A DNA stretch of 64,000 nt from assembly GCA_032622095.1 (NCBI GenBank), contig CP136067.1, positions 132,621,990-132,685,989 of the forward strand, read 5' to 3'. Shown in pieces: positions 45,770 to 57,094 of this stretch. The position numbers and the translations under genes are program-made. Under the pieces are notes generated by a model. It was given only the letters and a program-made list of their open reading frames with translations. It had not been told where the DNA came from and did no database searches. The DNA comes from Siphonodentalium dalli (Eukaryota > Mollusca > Scaphopoda > Gadilida > Siphonodentaliidae). Numbering within the stretch: position 1 is the first letter of the stretch; every line of letters begins with the position of its first letter.

Positions 45770-46200
45770 GCCCTTAAAGATACGGGTTGCCTTCGCGATG
45801 GGTATTGCGGTTAAAATAGTCGAATCGTTAAAACCACCATAATAGAAAGAATACTAAAAAAGATTTCTTATACCAATCATAACTCATAAATAGCATGTTA
45901 TTGTCAAGATCGTAAGCAGTGTGAGTAAACAAAAGACATGTTGTGTTACATTGCACTACGTAAAGAGTGTGCGATAAGCAAAACACTCACACCGGGGTGA
46001 TCCCACTAAGCTAACTTTGGTTAAAACTGTACCATGCTGTATACCGCATACCTGTATAGCACTCCCTAATCCTCGCCACTCAACATTTTGGCGTTGAATG
46101 GGCCACAGTGTATCAATATCTCCCAAAAAATCACGACGGTGTTTAGCGTTAAGCTTATCGCACACTCTTTATGTGCAGTATATAAACAACTTGTTGGCTC
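45770..46200. repeat. Dispersed repeat with GTGTGCGATAAGC inverted arms
   Basis: AAAGAGTGTGCGATAAGCAAA (about 45962) pairs with AAGCTTATCGCACACTCTTTA (about 46151), flanked by ACATGTTGTG / CAACTTGTTG blocks. The left part (TTAAAGATACGGGTTGCC...GATGGGTAT, TAGCATGTTATTGTCA) is related to 62050-62270. A short related block is at about 21395-21440. The minus-strand frame 45956-46165 is a frame of the palindrome. Confidence 0.65.
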
Positions 46201-46451
46201 GCACAAGTGTGTTTCGTGGATAACATTGTATTCATACTATCATTATACCATATACTATTAGTATATTCTTGAGAAAATGATCATAATTTTGTAACATTTA
46301 TTTCTAAATTATAAACCACAATCAAGGGAATCCGTGGCTTTAATTTCCTCTGAGGAGATTTATATGCATATGGGCATCGACTATTTGCACACATTATCAA
46401 CACTCCTTCAATCATCTAATAAAATTGTTTTACATAAACTGCATGAAAACA

Positions 46452-47285
46452 TAATACTGCTATACCGACGTACCCGCTCAAATTGTCACCAAACACTGCT
46501 AGACTGATGTACATTTACCGTCTCATGTTTTCACCAAAATATACTTCTGGACTGACGTACCCGCTCATGTGAATTATCACATAGTTATATAGACGTGCCC
46601 GCTCATGTTGTCACTTAATACTGCTATATAGACGTACCCACTCATGTGAATTGTCACATAATACTTCTTTATAGACGTACCCGCTCATGTTGTCACCTAT
46701 AATACTGCTAAACTGACGTACCGGCCCATGTTGCCACATAATAGCGGTTTATAGACGTACCCGCTCATGTGAATTATCACATAATATTGCTTTATAGACG
46801 TACCCGCTCATGTTGTCACCTAGTACTGCTAGTTTGACGTACATTTACCCGCTCATATTGTCACATAATAGTGCTTTATAGACGTACCCGCTCATGTTGT
46901 CACCTATACTACTTCTAAACTGGTGCACCCGCTCTTGCTGTCACATGTAGTACTGCTGGTCTGATGTACAATTACCCACCCATGTTGTAACCTATACTGC
47001 TAGATTGACATACTCGCTCATATTGTCACCTAAAATACTGCTAGATTGGCATACTCGCTCATATTGTCACCTAAAATACTGCTAGTTCGATGTACATTTA
47101 CCCACTCATATTGCCACATATACGGCTAGATTAACGTATCCGCTCATGTTGTCACCTATAATAATGCTACTTTGATGTAAATTTACTCGCTCATGTTGTC
47201 ACCTATAATAATGCTAGTTTGATACATGTACCCGCTCACGTTGTCACATATACTGCTAGATGTACGTACCCGCTCATATTGTCGC
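46452..47285 (+). repeat. Minisatellite of about 40-45 bp, CGTACCCGCTCATGTTGTCAC
   Basis: About 20 units built from GACGTACCCGCTCATGTTGTCAC plus a CTAATACTGCTAGATT or ATAATACTGCTTTATA half. Some units carry GTGAATTGTCACATAATA instead. Unit length varies because of small indels and an inserted ATTTAC block. Confidence 0.9.
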
Positions 47286-47754
47286 CAGATCTTTTTCTTC
47301 TTTTGACAGGATCATGAACAGCATACTCACTGAAGCCATCTGATAACAGAATACAAATAATTATTGGCATACATGTATAAGCTCATATATATGTACATAA
47401 GTTCACGACAAAGCGTACTTTTACATGCAGGGAAATATGTCTGAATTTTACAGGAATTCGTCGTATAAATGGTTATGCATGTGCCCAGATGTGAACTTCT
47501 AATACAATGCATGCACACACCTCAATGTTTACTATACGTTCGCAATGAGATTTGTGTAACTTCGAAAGTTATAATACATGCAATGCGTGAAGCCAGGCCA
47601 GTTAGTCTGTTAAAATATTGCAACAATCAATCGTGCAATCAATCGTCGATTTCGCCGCCACAATCGAAAGTGTGCAATATATAGGCAGCTATGTACATAT
47701 ACAAAATTCATGATATTTTGCCTGGCAATTTTGCCACCTGCTTGAACGTACACA
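47286..47754. other. No gene recognised
   Basis: AT-rich; frames on both strands (47327-47684) have no domain or splice support. Confidence 0.5.
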
Positions 47755-47858
47755 AAGGTGAGATGATATCCGCATTAATCGCTTAGTGATACTAATAATG
47801 TACACTAAGGTGAGATAATATCCGCATTAATCGCTTAGTGATACTAATAATGTCGGTA
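47755..47858 (+). repeat. 52-bp perfect-to-near-perfect tandem duplication
   Basis: AAGGTGAGATGATATCCGC...ATTAATCGCTTAGTGATACT...AATAATGTAC is followed directly by a second copy with one internal change (GATAATATCC). The similarity suggests a recent event. Confidence 0.9.
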
Positions 47859-48929
47859 TCGCAGCTATTGGTATTGATACATGCGATCAGATTATTCTGT
47901 TTCAGCAATGATTATTACATCAAAGTTCTTGATATAACAAAAGGCTAACCGAGTATATGTTTATTCAAGTGAAACGGGATAAAAATCCATAAAAACAGTT
48001 GGAATTGGATTATAGGCACATGATGCATTAACAGTAAGTACATGTGAAAACAAATAAGCCGTAATGATACCACCAAAACTTCTAACGGTTGAACACAAAT
48101 AACATAATTGGATAATGTAAACACTTTGGTGTGCGTGTGGCGTGTGGGCGTGTTACGGCATTCAAGTGAGATGTAATATTATGTAATGATAGTAGTCTAT
48201 CATGTTGTTAACAACTGGCATAAGCTCCAACTTCACCTCTAAAACGTCGGACAAAAGTCAGTAATGCACCACGCATAATTATCTTGAAATTCCGAAATTT
48301 CTCATTCATGAGTTTGCAATATGTGTAAATAGCTATAGGTGTAAAGAATGTATTGGCAGCCGGGTGAACGCGGCATCACAGATCATGCTATGAATCTCTG
48401 CCCTATATCGATCATATTACACCCGCTCAAAACATGACAACCGCTTTATCTCATGACCTGTTCCGACGGGAAACTTTATAACATTGAACAAACAAAGCAT
48501 GGAGTATATTTATGTATTAATACCTGTTCCTTTAATATATTTCACAGTATGAGTTGCCACAACTCGACATTACGTGCTTTATGTGGCTGTTGTGAGTCCA
48601 TATCGCAATAAACATTGAATTAATTACCCGGAGAAATTCCGTGATAGTAATCATGCAAATCAGACTGGACTCAACATAGTCACCTAAATCATGTAATCTC
48701 GAGCTTTGACCTTGACATATACTGCACGTGGGATATTATTCAAGAACAGGTATTAACTTAAATATCTTAGCTGCACTGTTTGTTTTTTTCAATGTTCTAA
48801 ACTGCTATGTCACAACATCAAAAAGTTCCCATGTAGGTTATCAAATGTTGGAGTATAATATCAACGCGCGCAGCCAGAGTAGATATTCATGGTATGATCT
48901 GGTAACATATCCATTTTAATAGTATTCAC
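47859..48929. other. No gene recognised
   Basis: AT-rich. If the exon at 48930-49062 is real, this is the start of its first intron. No partner exon was identified. Confidence 0.45.
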
Positions 48930-49062
48930 CTCGTTTGTATAGTTGGTGTATCCTCGATCTCTCCAGTGCTTCCTCTGTATTTACGCTTGTTTCTCCGAGT
49001 CCTTCAATCGCGAGAAACGGTAAAACAAGTATGCACAGCAACGAAAGTGCAACGGCCTGCAT
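48930..49062 (-). CDS. Putative first coding exon with signal peptide, unknown secreted protein
   Basis: The minus-strand ATG at 49062-49060 has A at -3 and an in-frame TGA nine bases upstream, so the start is well defined. The first residues, MQAVALSLLCILVLPFLAIE, form a clear signal peptide (hydrophobic core, small residues near the expected cleavage). They are followed by an acidic/polar stretch and RIHQLYKR, a dibasic end that might be a prohormone-convertase site. The open frame meets a GTGAAT donor after one base of the next codon (phase 1). The donor is not ideal and no second exon was identified. It could be the signal exon of the minus-strand metalloprotease 31 kb away, but its phase does not join directly to the exon at 17648 (which needs two preceding bases), so a further exon would be required. 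A separate gene is equally possible. Confidence 0.42.
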
Positions 49063-51777
49063 TCTTATTCAGAAGATCCCACACAATAATACCGAACTCT
49101 CCTTCGCTATGGTTAGCTTGAATGTGAATGCAAACCTCAAATTTGAAGGGCTGCGATATGTGCAGGCATATACACTATACTGTTCGCGCTATAGTGACTT
49201 TATGTATCAATTTGTCGCAGTGGATAAATAATTTGGCATTCTGGTGACATAGACCGTAAAATCCAAAGTGTTTACACTTCAATTACTATGAATATTATCT
49301 TCGTATATGCGCTATACATTATATTGTCATCGATGACCCTTGTTTTACACGCACGCATACTTCGGGCAGGTTTTGTATAGATGTCTCGCGGAAACTTCGG
49401 TCATGCTTTTCATCTGTTGGGCATTTGATATCTGAATCATGGGTAGCCTATACAGATGCGTGGGGTCATCGCAGTGGGTAAATTTGAAGAAAAAAAACAA
49501 GACAAATCCGGTTTTTAAAAATACCAACTAAAAGAAGAATAATAATGGTGGGGGGGGGGGGGGGGAGATGGACATTGTTCTCATTGTTAGTATTGACACT
49601 AAGTCTTCTCCAATGAGGAGATGTTCAATTCTTTAATCTCAATAAATCAATAATCATGATACATGTATATGAGATATACAAAATTCAAATACAATAAAAT
49701 ATGACAAAAGCACATTTAACAGGTACATACTTATATTATAGTATATGTAATATTAATGCTAATGCATTCATTGAAGGCACATCCACCCAAAACAGAGTGG
49801 ATGTGCCAATTACTATATAAGACTATCGATTTATTTGATACACTCGCGTCATTTACACAGGAATACTGTCATAGCGACATGCATATACATAAATGTTTAC
49901 TTGAGACGATGGGGCACATGAGCTACAGATGTAACTTTTAATTTGAAAAAAAAATCGTATGGACAAAATCTGCATGGTATGTTTTAACCATCATATAACT
50001 TGAGGTCGAAGTTGTGTGTGTATTCGAATAATAATGTTTAGAATAAAGCGTGTCTTCAAATAAACTGACAGAGACACCGTTGCTAATATAATTATGTCGC
50101 GTGTAAAAAATCTTTGTTATACAACATGCGACATTATCTATCCATTGTGACACATTGATACATACACACGGTGCGATAATACGCAAGATTGCGGTCCACG
50201 CACCTTTCCAGAAGAAGAACAAGAGACATTTAGGGTGGATACACACATGCATGTACTCTCTGTAATTATCGTGTATTTGGCGTTTTACATGGATCACACA
50301 GACCATGTAAGATGTGTCGGTTGACAACCCAATCATTACGGCTATGTTTGACCACAGTGAGTCAAGCTCTGAGCGTGCAGAGAGCCGTTGACTGAACGAA
50401 GTCGTCAGGTCACTTAAAATAATTGTTGGCGCGATAACCCAAATGTTGGACTTTCTGTTTAAATCATTGTCAGTCTTCTCTTGATTTTATACAGGTAATG
50501 GCAACAGGATTTCCCCAACGCAGGGGCTATGATCCCCAACATGGGGGGGGGGGGGCAATATTATCAGGATCTCCTTACGCAGGGGCTATATGATCCCCGA
50601 CTTGGGGCTATATATGATCCCGATAGCTACCATTGGGCGGGTGGCTAACTCTGTGCTATTTAAGTAAAACATATTATATTGTACCTTCTTGCCCAGATTA
50701 TTCCGGTCGATACATTCAACTAAGTCCCTTAACGACTTGAAGCTTTCGAAACCCCACTCCAAGCAAGCATCATAGTCGAAAATGTTCTATATCAAGCCTC
50801 ACCAGCTGTGTCGCTTCTGGTGTTCGTATCTTAATAAAATGCCAGATATCACACAGACTTAACTAATTTCCACATCCGTAAGAGAAGACCTGTTTTGGAC
50901 TGGCCTTAAATGTCTTGATAACAGAGAGTTTGACTTCGCTTATGACTACTCACTTGTCTGGCCTGTTAACAATGAACAGGTCGCGCGCAGGTGATCAATG
51001 TTGTCAATTATTGGTGCGGCCATATACAGAGATTACATGCATGTGTGTATCCACCCTTACTGCCACAGTGTCGGTCATTATACCAACAAACATCACCAAT
51101 ATTATTGCATGGGCAATTTATAGGTGGATTATCTCTTTGTAAACATATATTATACAGTTGTCGGGGATAGAAAATATTATATATGAATCGAAGACTCCTC
51201 TCCGGAAATGCTTCTGTCGATTAATATGGATTTTATTTCGAATATTTTCTGGTCTAATAATGTGTGGTTGTTTATCTAACGAACAATAGTGGTTACTGTT
51301 AACAGAGACCCGAAATTTTATTGTGTAATTTTGTCAAAACTAAACGTTAATTAGACTCATTATAGCTTATAACTATGGAACAAAACAATACAATCAATCA
51401 GTCTGGGACATTTGACGTTCGGTACGTAGCCATAGGAACAACCCAATGCTCTATATCGATATATGGTATCACCCGAATGGTCTGTTCTAAAAATAAACTA
51501 ATAAAGTGTCCCAATAAAACATCCCATTTCATAATAAAATTTCGAAATAAAATCAATATATTAAATGATAGAAGCATTTCCGGACAGGGGTCGTCAATTC
51601 ATTATTATTAATTTATACCCACGCAACTATTTCAAATTTGTTATTTAAAGAGATAATCCATCTTTAAATGTTTTAGTTGAAAATCTGTGTTTGCTCACTT
51701 TGCTGGAATATTTCATTCAATTCATTGCTCTTGACCTTGTACATTTACCCACGAACAATTGTCGTTTGTTAAACTTC
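49063..51777. other. No gene recognised
   Basis: Includes a 16-base G run at 49550-49565, a 13-base G run at 50543-50555, and a two-copy GCAGGGGCTAT.GATCCCC repeat (about 50521-50600). Frames at 49938-50336 and 51375-51611 show no domain. The sequence just upstream of the 49062 start (up to about 49250) would hold any promoter; no clear TATA element at the right spacing was seen. Confidence 0.45.
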
Positions 51778-51837
51778 TTATCTGAACATTTCTTAAAGAA
51801 ACTACTCATCAATGAGTATTTAGCTTGAGCGACTTAA

Positions 51838-52212
51838 CCCTTTACCCAACAGAAGGGCCCTGTGCCAATGCATTCTCTTATATATGCGAGTCGACCATAG
51901 GTCGCCTCGCATATATAAGAGAATGCATTGGCTTAACACATTAAAAATTATAAAATTGTTAAAGAATGTAAGAAAAAATGGTAAAAAGTGTTAGGCCAAT
52001 GCATTCTCTTATATATGCGAGGCGACCTATGGTCGACTCGCATATATAAGAGAATGCATTGGCACAGGGCATAACTGTAACTATCACAATGTGGTCAAGG
52101 AGCCGGTTCCAATGATATCCATATTTGTATGGTTCTATTGAGACAGACCGAAGATATTTTAGGCGGTTGAAGCTTTATTTGGCCCGTTTTGGCCGTTTTG
52201 TTGGGTAAAGGG
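51838..52212. mobile_element. piggyBac-like MITE, complete copy 2, TTAA flanked
   Basis: The 375-bp element has ends CCCTTTACCCAACAGAAGGG and ...TTGTTGGGTAAAGGG, with TTAA at 51834-51837 and 52213-52216. It has two GCCAATGCATTC hairpins and is very similar to copy 1 (9627) apart from a shorter spacer (about 17 bp deleted between the hairpins). The similarity suggests both inserted fairly recently. Confidence 0.9.
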
Positions 52213-52246
52213 TTAACCCGTCCATGATTGGACCGTCCTGGAATTA

Positions 52247-52388
52247 ACCCTGTGCCAATGCATTATATTATATATGCGAGTTCCCCTCAGGGAGTTCGCA
52301 TATATACGAAAATACATTGGCCTAACAGTAGTTACCTTAACCCTATGCATGGGAGACTCACATATATAAGAGAATGCACTGGCACGTA
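52247..52388. repeat. Diverged GCCAATGCATT hairpins beside the MITE
   Basis: TTAACCCTGTGCCAATGCATT...GCGAG, TTCCCCTCAGGGAG centre, then CGCATATATACGAAAATACAT...TGGCC (52243-52322). A half module AGACTCACATATATAAGAG...AATGCACTGGCAC follows at 52353-52385. The hairpin core here has a different loop from those in the complete MITEs. Confidence 0.7.
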
Positions 52389-54149
52389 ATATTGAATGCT
52401 GCACCAGCGCAGCTCGCGTCATGAAAGGGAATTTTCAGCGTTTAATGCGGACATGCCGTATAATGATGTGCGATATGACTCGATATCGACTGCGGGATGA
52501 AAATGCACAATTTTCTTATAATATAGAATACACCCACATAGCCGTATAGATCTGAATCTGAGAATACGAGTGTAAAATTTGTGGTTCTAACCAGTAACCA
52601 CGAGCATTTTTGGCGAGTGGGTAAAATCACAATACCACGTGTATAAGTGACAATTTTTGTACTCTCGGCTATTATGCGTTTATTTTATTTAGGCCATATT
52701 TATAATTTTGTATTTGTTCCGCGAATTCAACTACTCCGCTGTTTACTTTGAATGTATATCCACACCGAGGGACACAAACACGACACTGATTCATACATTT
52801 ACGCCATGATGCCGGCCTGTTTCTGAGCGATCAGTCACCTGGAATTACCATTCATATGTTTCCTTGTTCATATATATAACACCAGCAAGCTGTATTTGAT
52901 TGAAATGCAGGCAACTTTTCTCATATCTAATTGATATACACAGTATACCCACAGTAGAGTGTAAAGATGAAGTTTACAAAATAGATGTTAGAATAATATT
53001 ACGCAATTATGGTATACTTATAACATTGTATTAATCAATAAATTCTTCATGAACAATACAGCTAGCTGCCTGGTTACATCCTTGCCTCAGAATCATGGAG
53101 TTTATTTTAGTCAGGAGGCAAGCACCCCCAATTTTTTTTTTGCTAAACATTTTTAGTACCATATGCCAACATATCCTTGGTGGTAGAGTTTGGTCCGCTG
53201 ATTAAAAAAACGTTATAGGCAATTTTCTAATCCCATGTTAGAGGTCAAAATGTCAAGGTCATATGTATAGGCGCCTTTCTGTCATAGCCTGAATTTTTCA
53301 ACATATAGCATGCTATTTTTTTAGTAAGAGCTATTGAGGAATGATGTATTGTACCAAGGACCAGTGAGGCATGGTAATATGAATGCTGATGTGTCTATGT
53401 TCTTGTGTGGTTTCCTTAGCAACCGTTGCTATGAAACGATCGTTTTTGATCCATGTTATGGCATCTAATACTGGAAATATGCGAATAGTTATACTTTGTG
53501 ATCATCTTGAGTGCGTGCATGAAAATACAAACATTTAGAGCACAACACGGTGAATAATGTGGAGTGTACGGTATGGCCCAACATGGTAGGCCTATGCTGT
53601 TACAATATCAAATTGGCTGCAATTTGGCACTAAATGCCAATAGTGGGGTCCCTTAGGGGTTCAATCGTGACTTTAGTGACTAAAGCATGAAACTTTAAAG
53701 ATAAGTTGCTTATTCATAGGGAAAACTTTTTGGAGGGGGTGCCCGGGCGGAGTCCTGTGTCGGGATAAAATCAGGTTTCCATGGCAACGGCATAAAATAT
53801 TTGGAGAAAAATTGAAGAAGGCCAATCTTAAGAACTAACAAACCATGTGTTTGAAGAAATGGTGTTAACTTATAGTGCCGATAATGGTCATCAAGCAGAC
53901 TGAGTCACTTTGACATATATGGTCAAGGTCAATTGCTAAGGTCAAGGTCATTCGATAAATGTGATATTTTGGTCTATTTTTATAATTGTCTCATATTTCG
54001 CTACCCCGGGTGCGTCAGTCATAAAAGCAATCGCTACAAAAAGTAGGCGGCAATCAGTGTTCAATTTGTTATATGATGCATTTGGCATAATACGGACACT
54101 GTCACATGTGACAGCATTCAGTTGATACACAATCACATTTTATGTACTA
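52389..54149. other. No gene recognised; repeat-like sequence from about 53110
   Basis: The 53110-53960 part contains AGGTCAAAATGTCAAGGTCAT and GGTCAAGGTCAATTGCTAAGG blocks of the kind found in dispersed molluscan repeats. No exon is recognised. Confidence 0.45.
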
Positions 54150-56081
54150 ATTATACTTCCATGGTGTAACCAAGGAAGTATATGGTTTTTGTACTTGTGC
54201 CGTTTTCCGTTTATTTGGAAATACTCAGAAAGTAATTGCAGTAGAAACGCGAAACCTGTAGCGAATATGTAGGCATCTGAGGTCTACTAAAAATAAAGGT
54301 ATCCGCATGTCGGTCCAATGTTTCTTGGCGGAGTTATGGCCCTTTTACGATTATTTTTCACTATTATTATTGCTATTATACTCAACACTTTTGCAACGCC
54401 TTAATATCTGAAAGTATGGGGAGTATCGAACTGAAAGTTTGTATGTATGTTGGGTTCAATGAGTTCTAACCGGTCGGCATACAACGAATTTTGTCCGCGT
54501 TTACCCCGCGGAGTTATCTCCCTTTATATGAACAAAATGTCATTTATTATCTCGGAAATTATAAGGAGCAGAGCATCGAAAATTGGACCGTATGCACACC
54601 TCGATATGCCCTACTGCCCACGGGCATCAAAACTTGTGTCCGCGCTTTCCCTGAAGAGTTAACGCCCATAAATAGGCAAACCTCTATTTCATTGTACTCT
54701 GTTGTCGTCTCGTATCATTCCAGATATCATGGTTTTCACAGTCCTGTTATTCTTTGTCAGTTTAGTCCGAGGAAGAAAATTGGACAGGGTCGGACATATA
54801 TATTTTGACACTGGGGTGGGGGGGGGGGGCAAAATTTCCGTAAAATAAAATTTTGATTGACATTCATCTATTTAAGTTTATGTATTTCCCCAACGAAAAC
54901 AAACCCATGGCCATACCGAAAAGGAATTTTGAAATCCGAGAAGAAATGCAAGAGTTACGGTCCCTCAAAGTTTGCAATTTGGGCCCATGTGCTTGTGACC
55001 ACATCTCCTCCGAAGATGTCGAACTTTGGATGTCATCTGATACGCCAATGCGTGCGGGCTGAAGAGAGCACGCGGTGTGCCAAATTTTGCCAGTGTCGGT
55101 TCAGTGTTGTGGATCAGGGGAGGGGCGGTCCGGGGTAACATTTTTTTGTTCTTCTCCGAATCAGATGAAACTTTGAATGTAACATCTACACCGCCAACCG
55201 ATCTAGAAACTGAAACAATTTCGAAACTCCATTGAAAAATGACGGAGTTGCGGTCCTTCAAACTATGCAAATTTGGGCCCATGTGCTTGTGTACACATCT
55301 CCTCCGAAGATGTCGACTCAGGATGTCATCTGATATCCCAGTGCGTGCGGTCTGAAGAGAGCACGCGGTGTGCCAAATTTTGCCAGTGTCGGTTCAGTGT
55401 TGTGGATCAGGGGAGGGGCGGTCTGGGGTACCAAAATTTATTTCGTCTCCGAATTATATGAAACTTGGAATATAACATCTACCATACACGTTGATCACAA
55501 AACTGAAAACAGATCGTAAATCTGTTAAACAATGGCCGAGATTTGGGCCCTCAAAATTTGAAACTGGACCCGTATTCTTTCCAATAACCAAAATGTTAGC
55601 CGTCTCTGAATCAGACAAAATTTATAACAAATCTATGTGAGAGCTAATCACAATACTGAAAACAATTTTAAAATCCATTGGAACATAACTGAGTAACGGG
55701 CCCTCAAACTTCGCATTTTGGGCCGGGTTTGACAATTTCCCAAACCCGTCACCCAATTTCGAGATAGGGGTGGGTCACTTACAAACACATAACATAAACA
55801 CATACATATTAAGAACAACATATAATCAACATACTTCGTATTTCCGTCCCAAAAATGCGATTCTTTCAGATCATGATTTTCCCTATTATTATACTTCCAT
55901 GGTGTAACCAAGGAAGTATATTGTTTTTGTACTGGTGCCGTTTTCCGTTTATTTGGAAATACTCAGAAAGTAATTGCAGTAGAAACGCGAAACCTGTAGC
56001 GAATATGTAGGCATCTGAGGTCTACTAAAAATAAAGGTATCCGCATGTCGGTCCAATGTTTCTTGACGGAGTTATGGCCCT
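54150..56081. repeat. 1.9-kb unit flanked by 194-bp direct repeats (about 98% identical)
   Basis: ATTATACTTCCATGGTGTAAC...GGAGTTATGGCCCT occurs at 54150-54343 and again at 55888-56081 with about three differences. Each copy starts with a hairpin (ATACTTCCATGGT / AACCAAGGAAGTAT). Between them, a tandem repeat of period 294 has two good units (54981 and 55275; GGGCCCATGTGCTTGTG, CATCTCCTCCGAAGATGTCG, GAAGAGAGCACGCGGTGTGC, GTGTTGTGGATCAGGGGAGG) and degenerate ones to about 55740. There are no TG...CA ends and no pol-like coding, so it is not an LTR element. Long frames here are repeat translations. Confidence 0.85.
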
Positions 56082-56834
56082 GAGTGACGAAATTAATACT
56101 GTTATCCGCCATTACGTGCATCGTTTCATTAAAGAAACAACACGTTTCGATTCCAATATATTAACCGAAGAAAAGAGAATGAACTATAACGATTGATATA
56201 CATGTACTTGTATCTAAATTGTTATCGAACTATATATCGAACCCAATAAATCTACACCACGCACATGCAATACGTCTACCTCTCCCTCATTAACATACCT
56301 CTCGCTCCATCACTCCCTGCTCTTAACTCCCTATCGTTAGATCAACTTCAGTCTCTTTATCAGTTTATTGCCTTTTTGATCACTCGGTCTTCTTTTACAT
56401 AAAATAAAATATGAAACAACCCATTACTTGATGTAAACAGTATTTATTCCATATAATTCAAAAACAATGCATGGTACAAAATGATAAGCTATTGTTTTTA
56501 ATTATACACTAATTTTGAGTTCTAGCCTAGCATTTTTGCATCCGAGTCGACACCACTATCATTTGGATTTGTATGAATATTTAATAATATCAACATTAAT
56601 ATTTCTATTTCTCACGCGATTTTTGACGATATGAGTCGATTTGGTAACTATTAGATGATAGATGATATGCTTGGGTGTGGTTCAAGTGACCAATTACTTA
56701 TATTGTATGTTATCATTACTTGTTCAAAACTATTGTTATAACATATTTCCTTGCTCGTGACAATGCTTATTTTATATAGCCATGGTGTTTGGCAAAGGGG
56801 AGAGGAGATTATTATAAGTGGCAACACTTGTCAT
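56082..56834. other. No gene recognised
   Basis: AT-rich sequence upstream of the 56925 gene. Confidence 0.5.
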
Positions 56835-56919
56835 CCAATCCCCTTTTGCCCTTGTGTATTTATATATGGATCGAGCAAATACAAAATATTTAAAATAATT
56901 CAGACCGTTATTTTCAGTT
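56835..56919 (+). promoter_or_regulatory. Candidate core promoter (CCAAT, TATA box)
   Basis: CCAAT at 56835-56839 and TATATAT at 56861-56867 lie 58-90 bases upstream of the ATG at 56925. A TTTCAGTT motif at about 56912-56919 could be an initiator or, alternatively, a splice acceptor just before the ATG. A TATA-driven start near 56890-56900 would give a 5' UTR of about 30 bases. Confidence 0.45.
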
Positions 56920-56924
56920 CAAGC

Positions 56925-57094
56925 ATGCGAGTGTTGGCCGCCCTCGCCTTCCTGTGTGTGGCATATGCCTACGATAACCAACGCCTCTTAACCGCATGGA
57001 GGGACTGGAGAATCAATTGGCGGAGAGTCGCGCTCAGGCTGAAGAGAAGCGAGACTTCGAGTGGCCATGGGAGGACGTCGAGAAAAGAGCTGAG
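56925..57094 (+). CDS. Secreted dibasic-site protein, first coding exon (apparent 1-base frameshift)
   Basis: The ATG at 56925 opens a signal peptide, MRVLAALAFLCVAYA, followed by YDNQRLLT. From 56996 a different frame reads MEGLENQLAESRAQ, then EEKR, DFEWPWEDVE, KR, AE, and ends phase 0 at a GTAAGC donor (57095). That second frame joins in phase to the exon at 59136; the signal-peptide frame would hit a stop soon after splicing. The simplest reading is one missing base near 56990-56996 (sequence error, polymorphism or a real lesion). A start at 56996 would give a shorter non-secreted product. Two KR pairs bracket a 10-residue acidic/aromatic peptide, as in prohormones, but I recognise no peptide family. 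Confidence 0.6.

Noticed and set aside
48935-49231. Plus-strand 98-codon frame
   Set aside because: No domain, no splice support and poor composition. The minus strand of the same interval carries the better-supported signal-peptide exon.
54150-56081. LTR retrotransposon (194-bp direct repeats as LTRs)
   Set aside because: Repeat ends are not TG...CA, no primer-binding site or polypurine tract is seen, and the interior is a tandem repeat without gag or pol.
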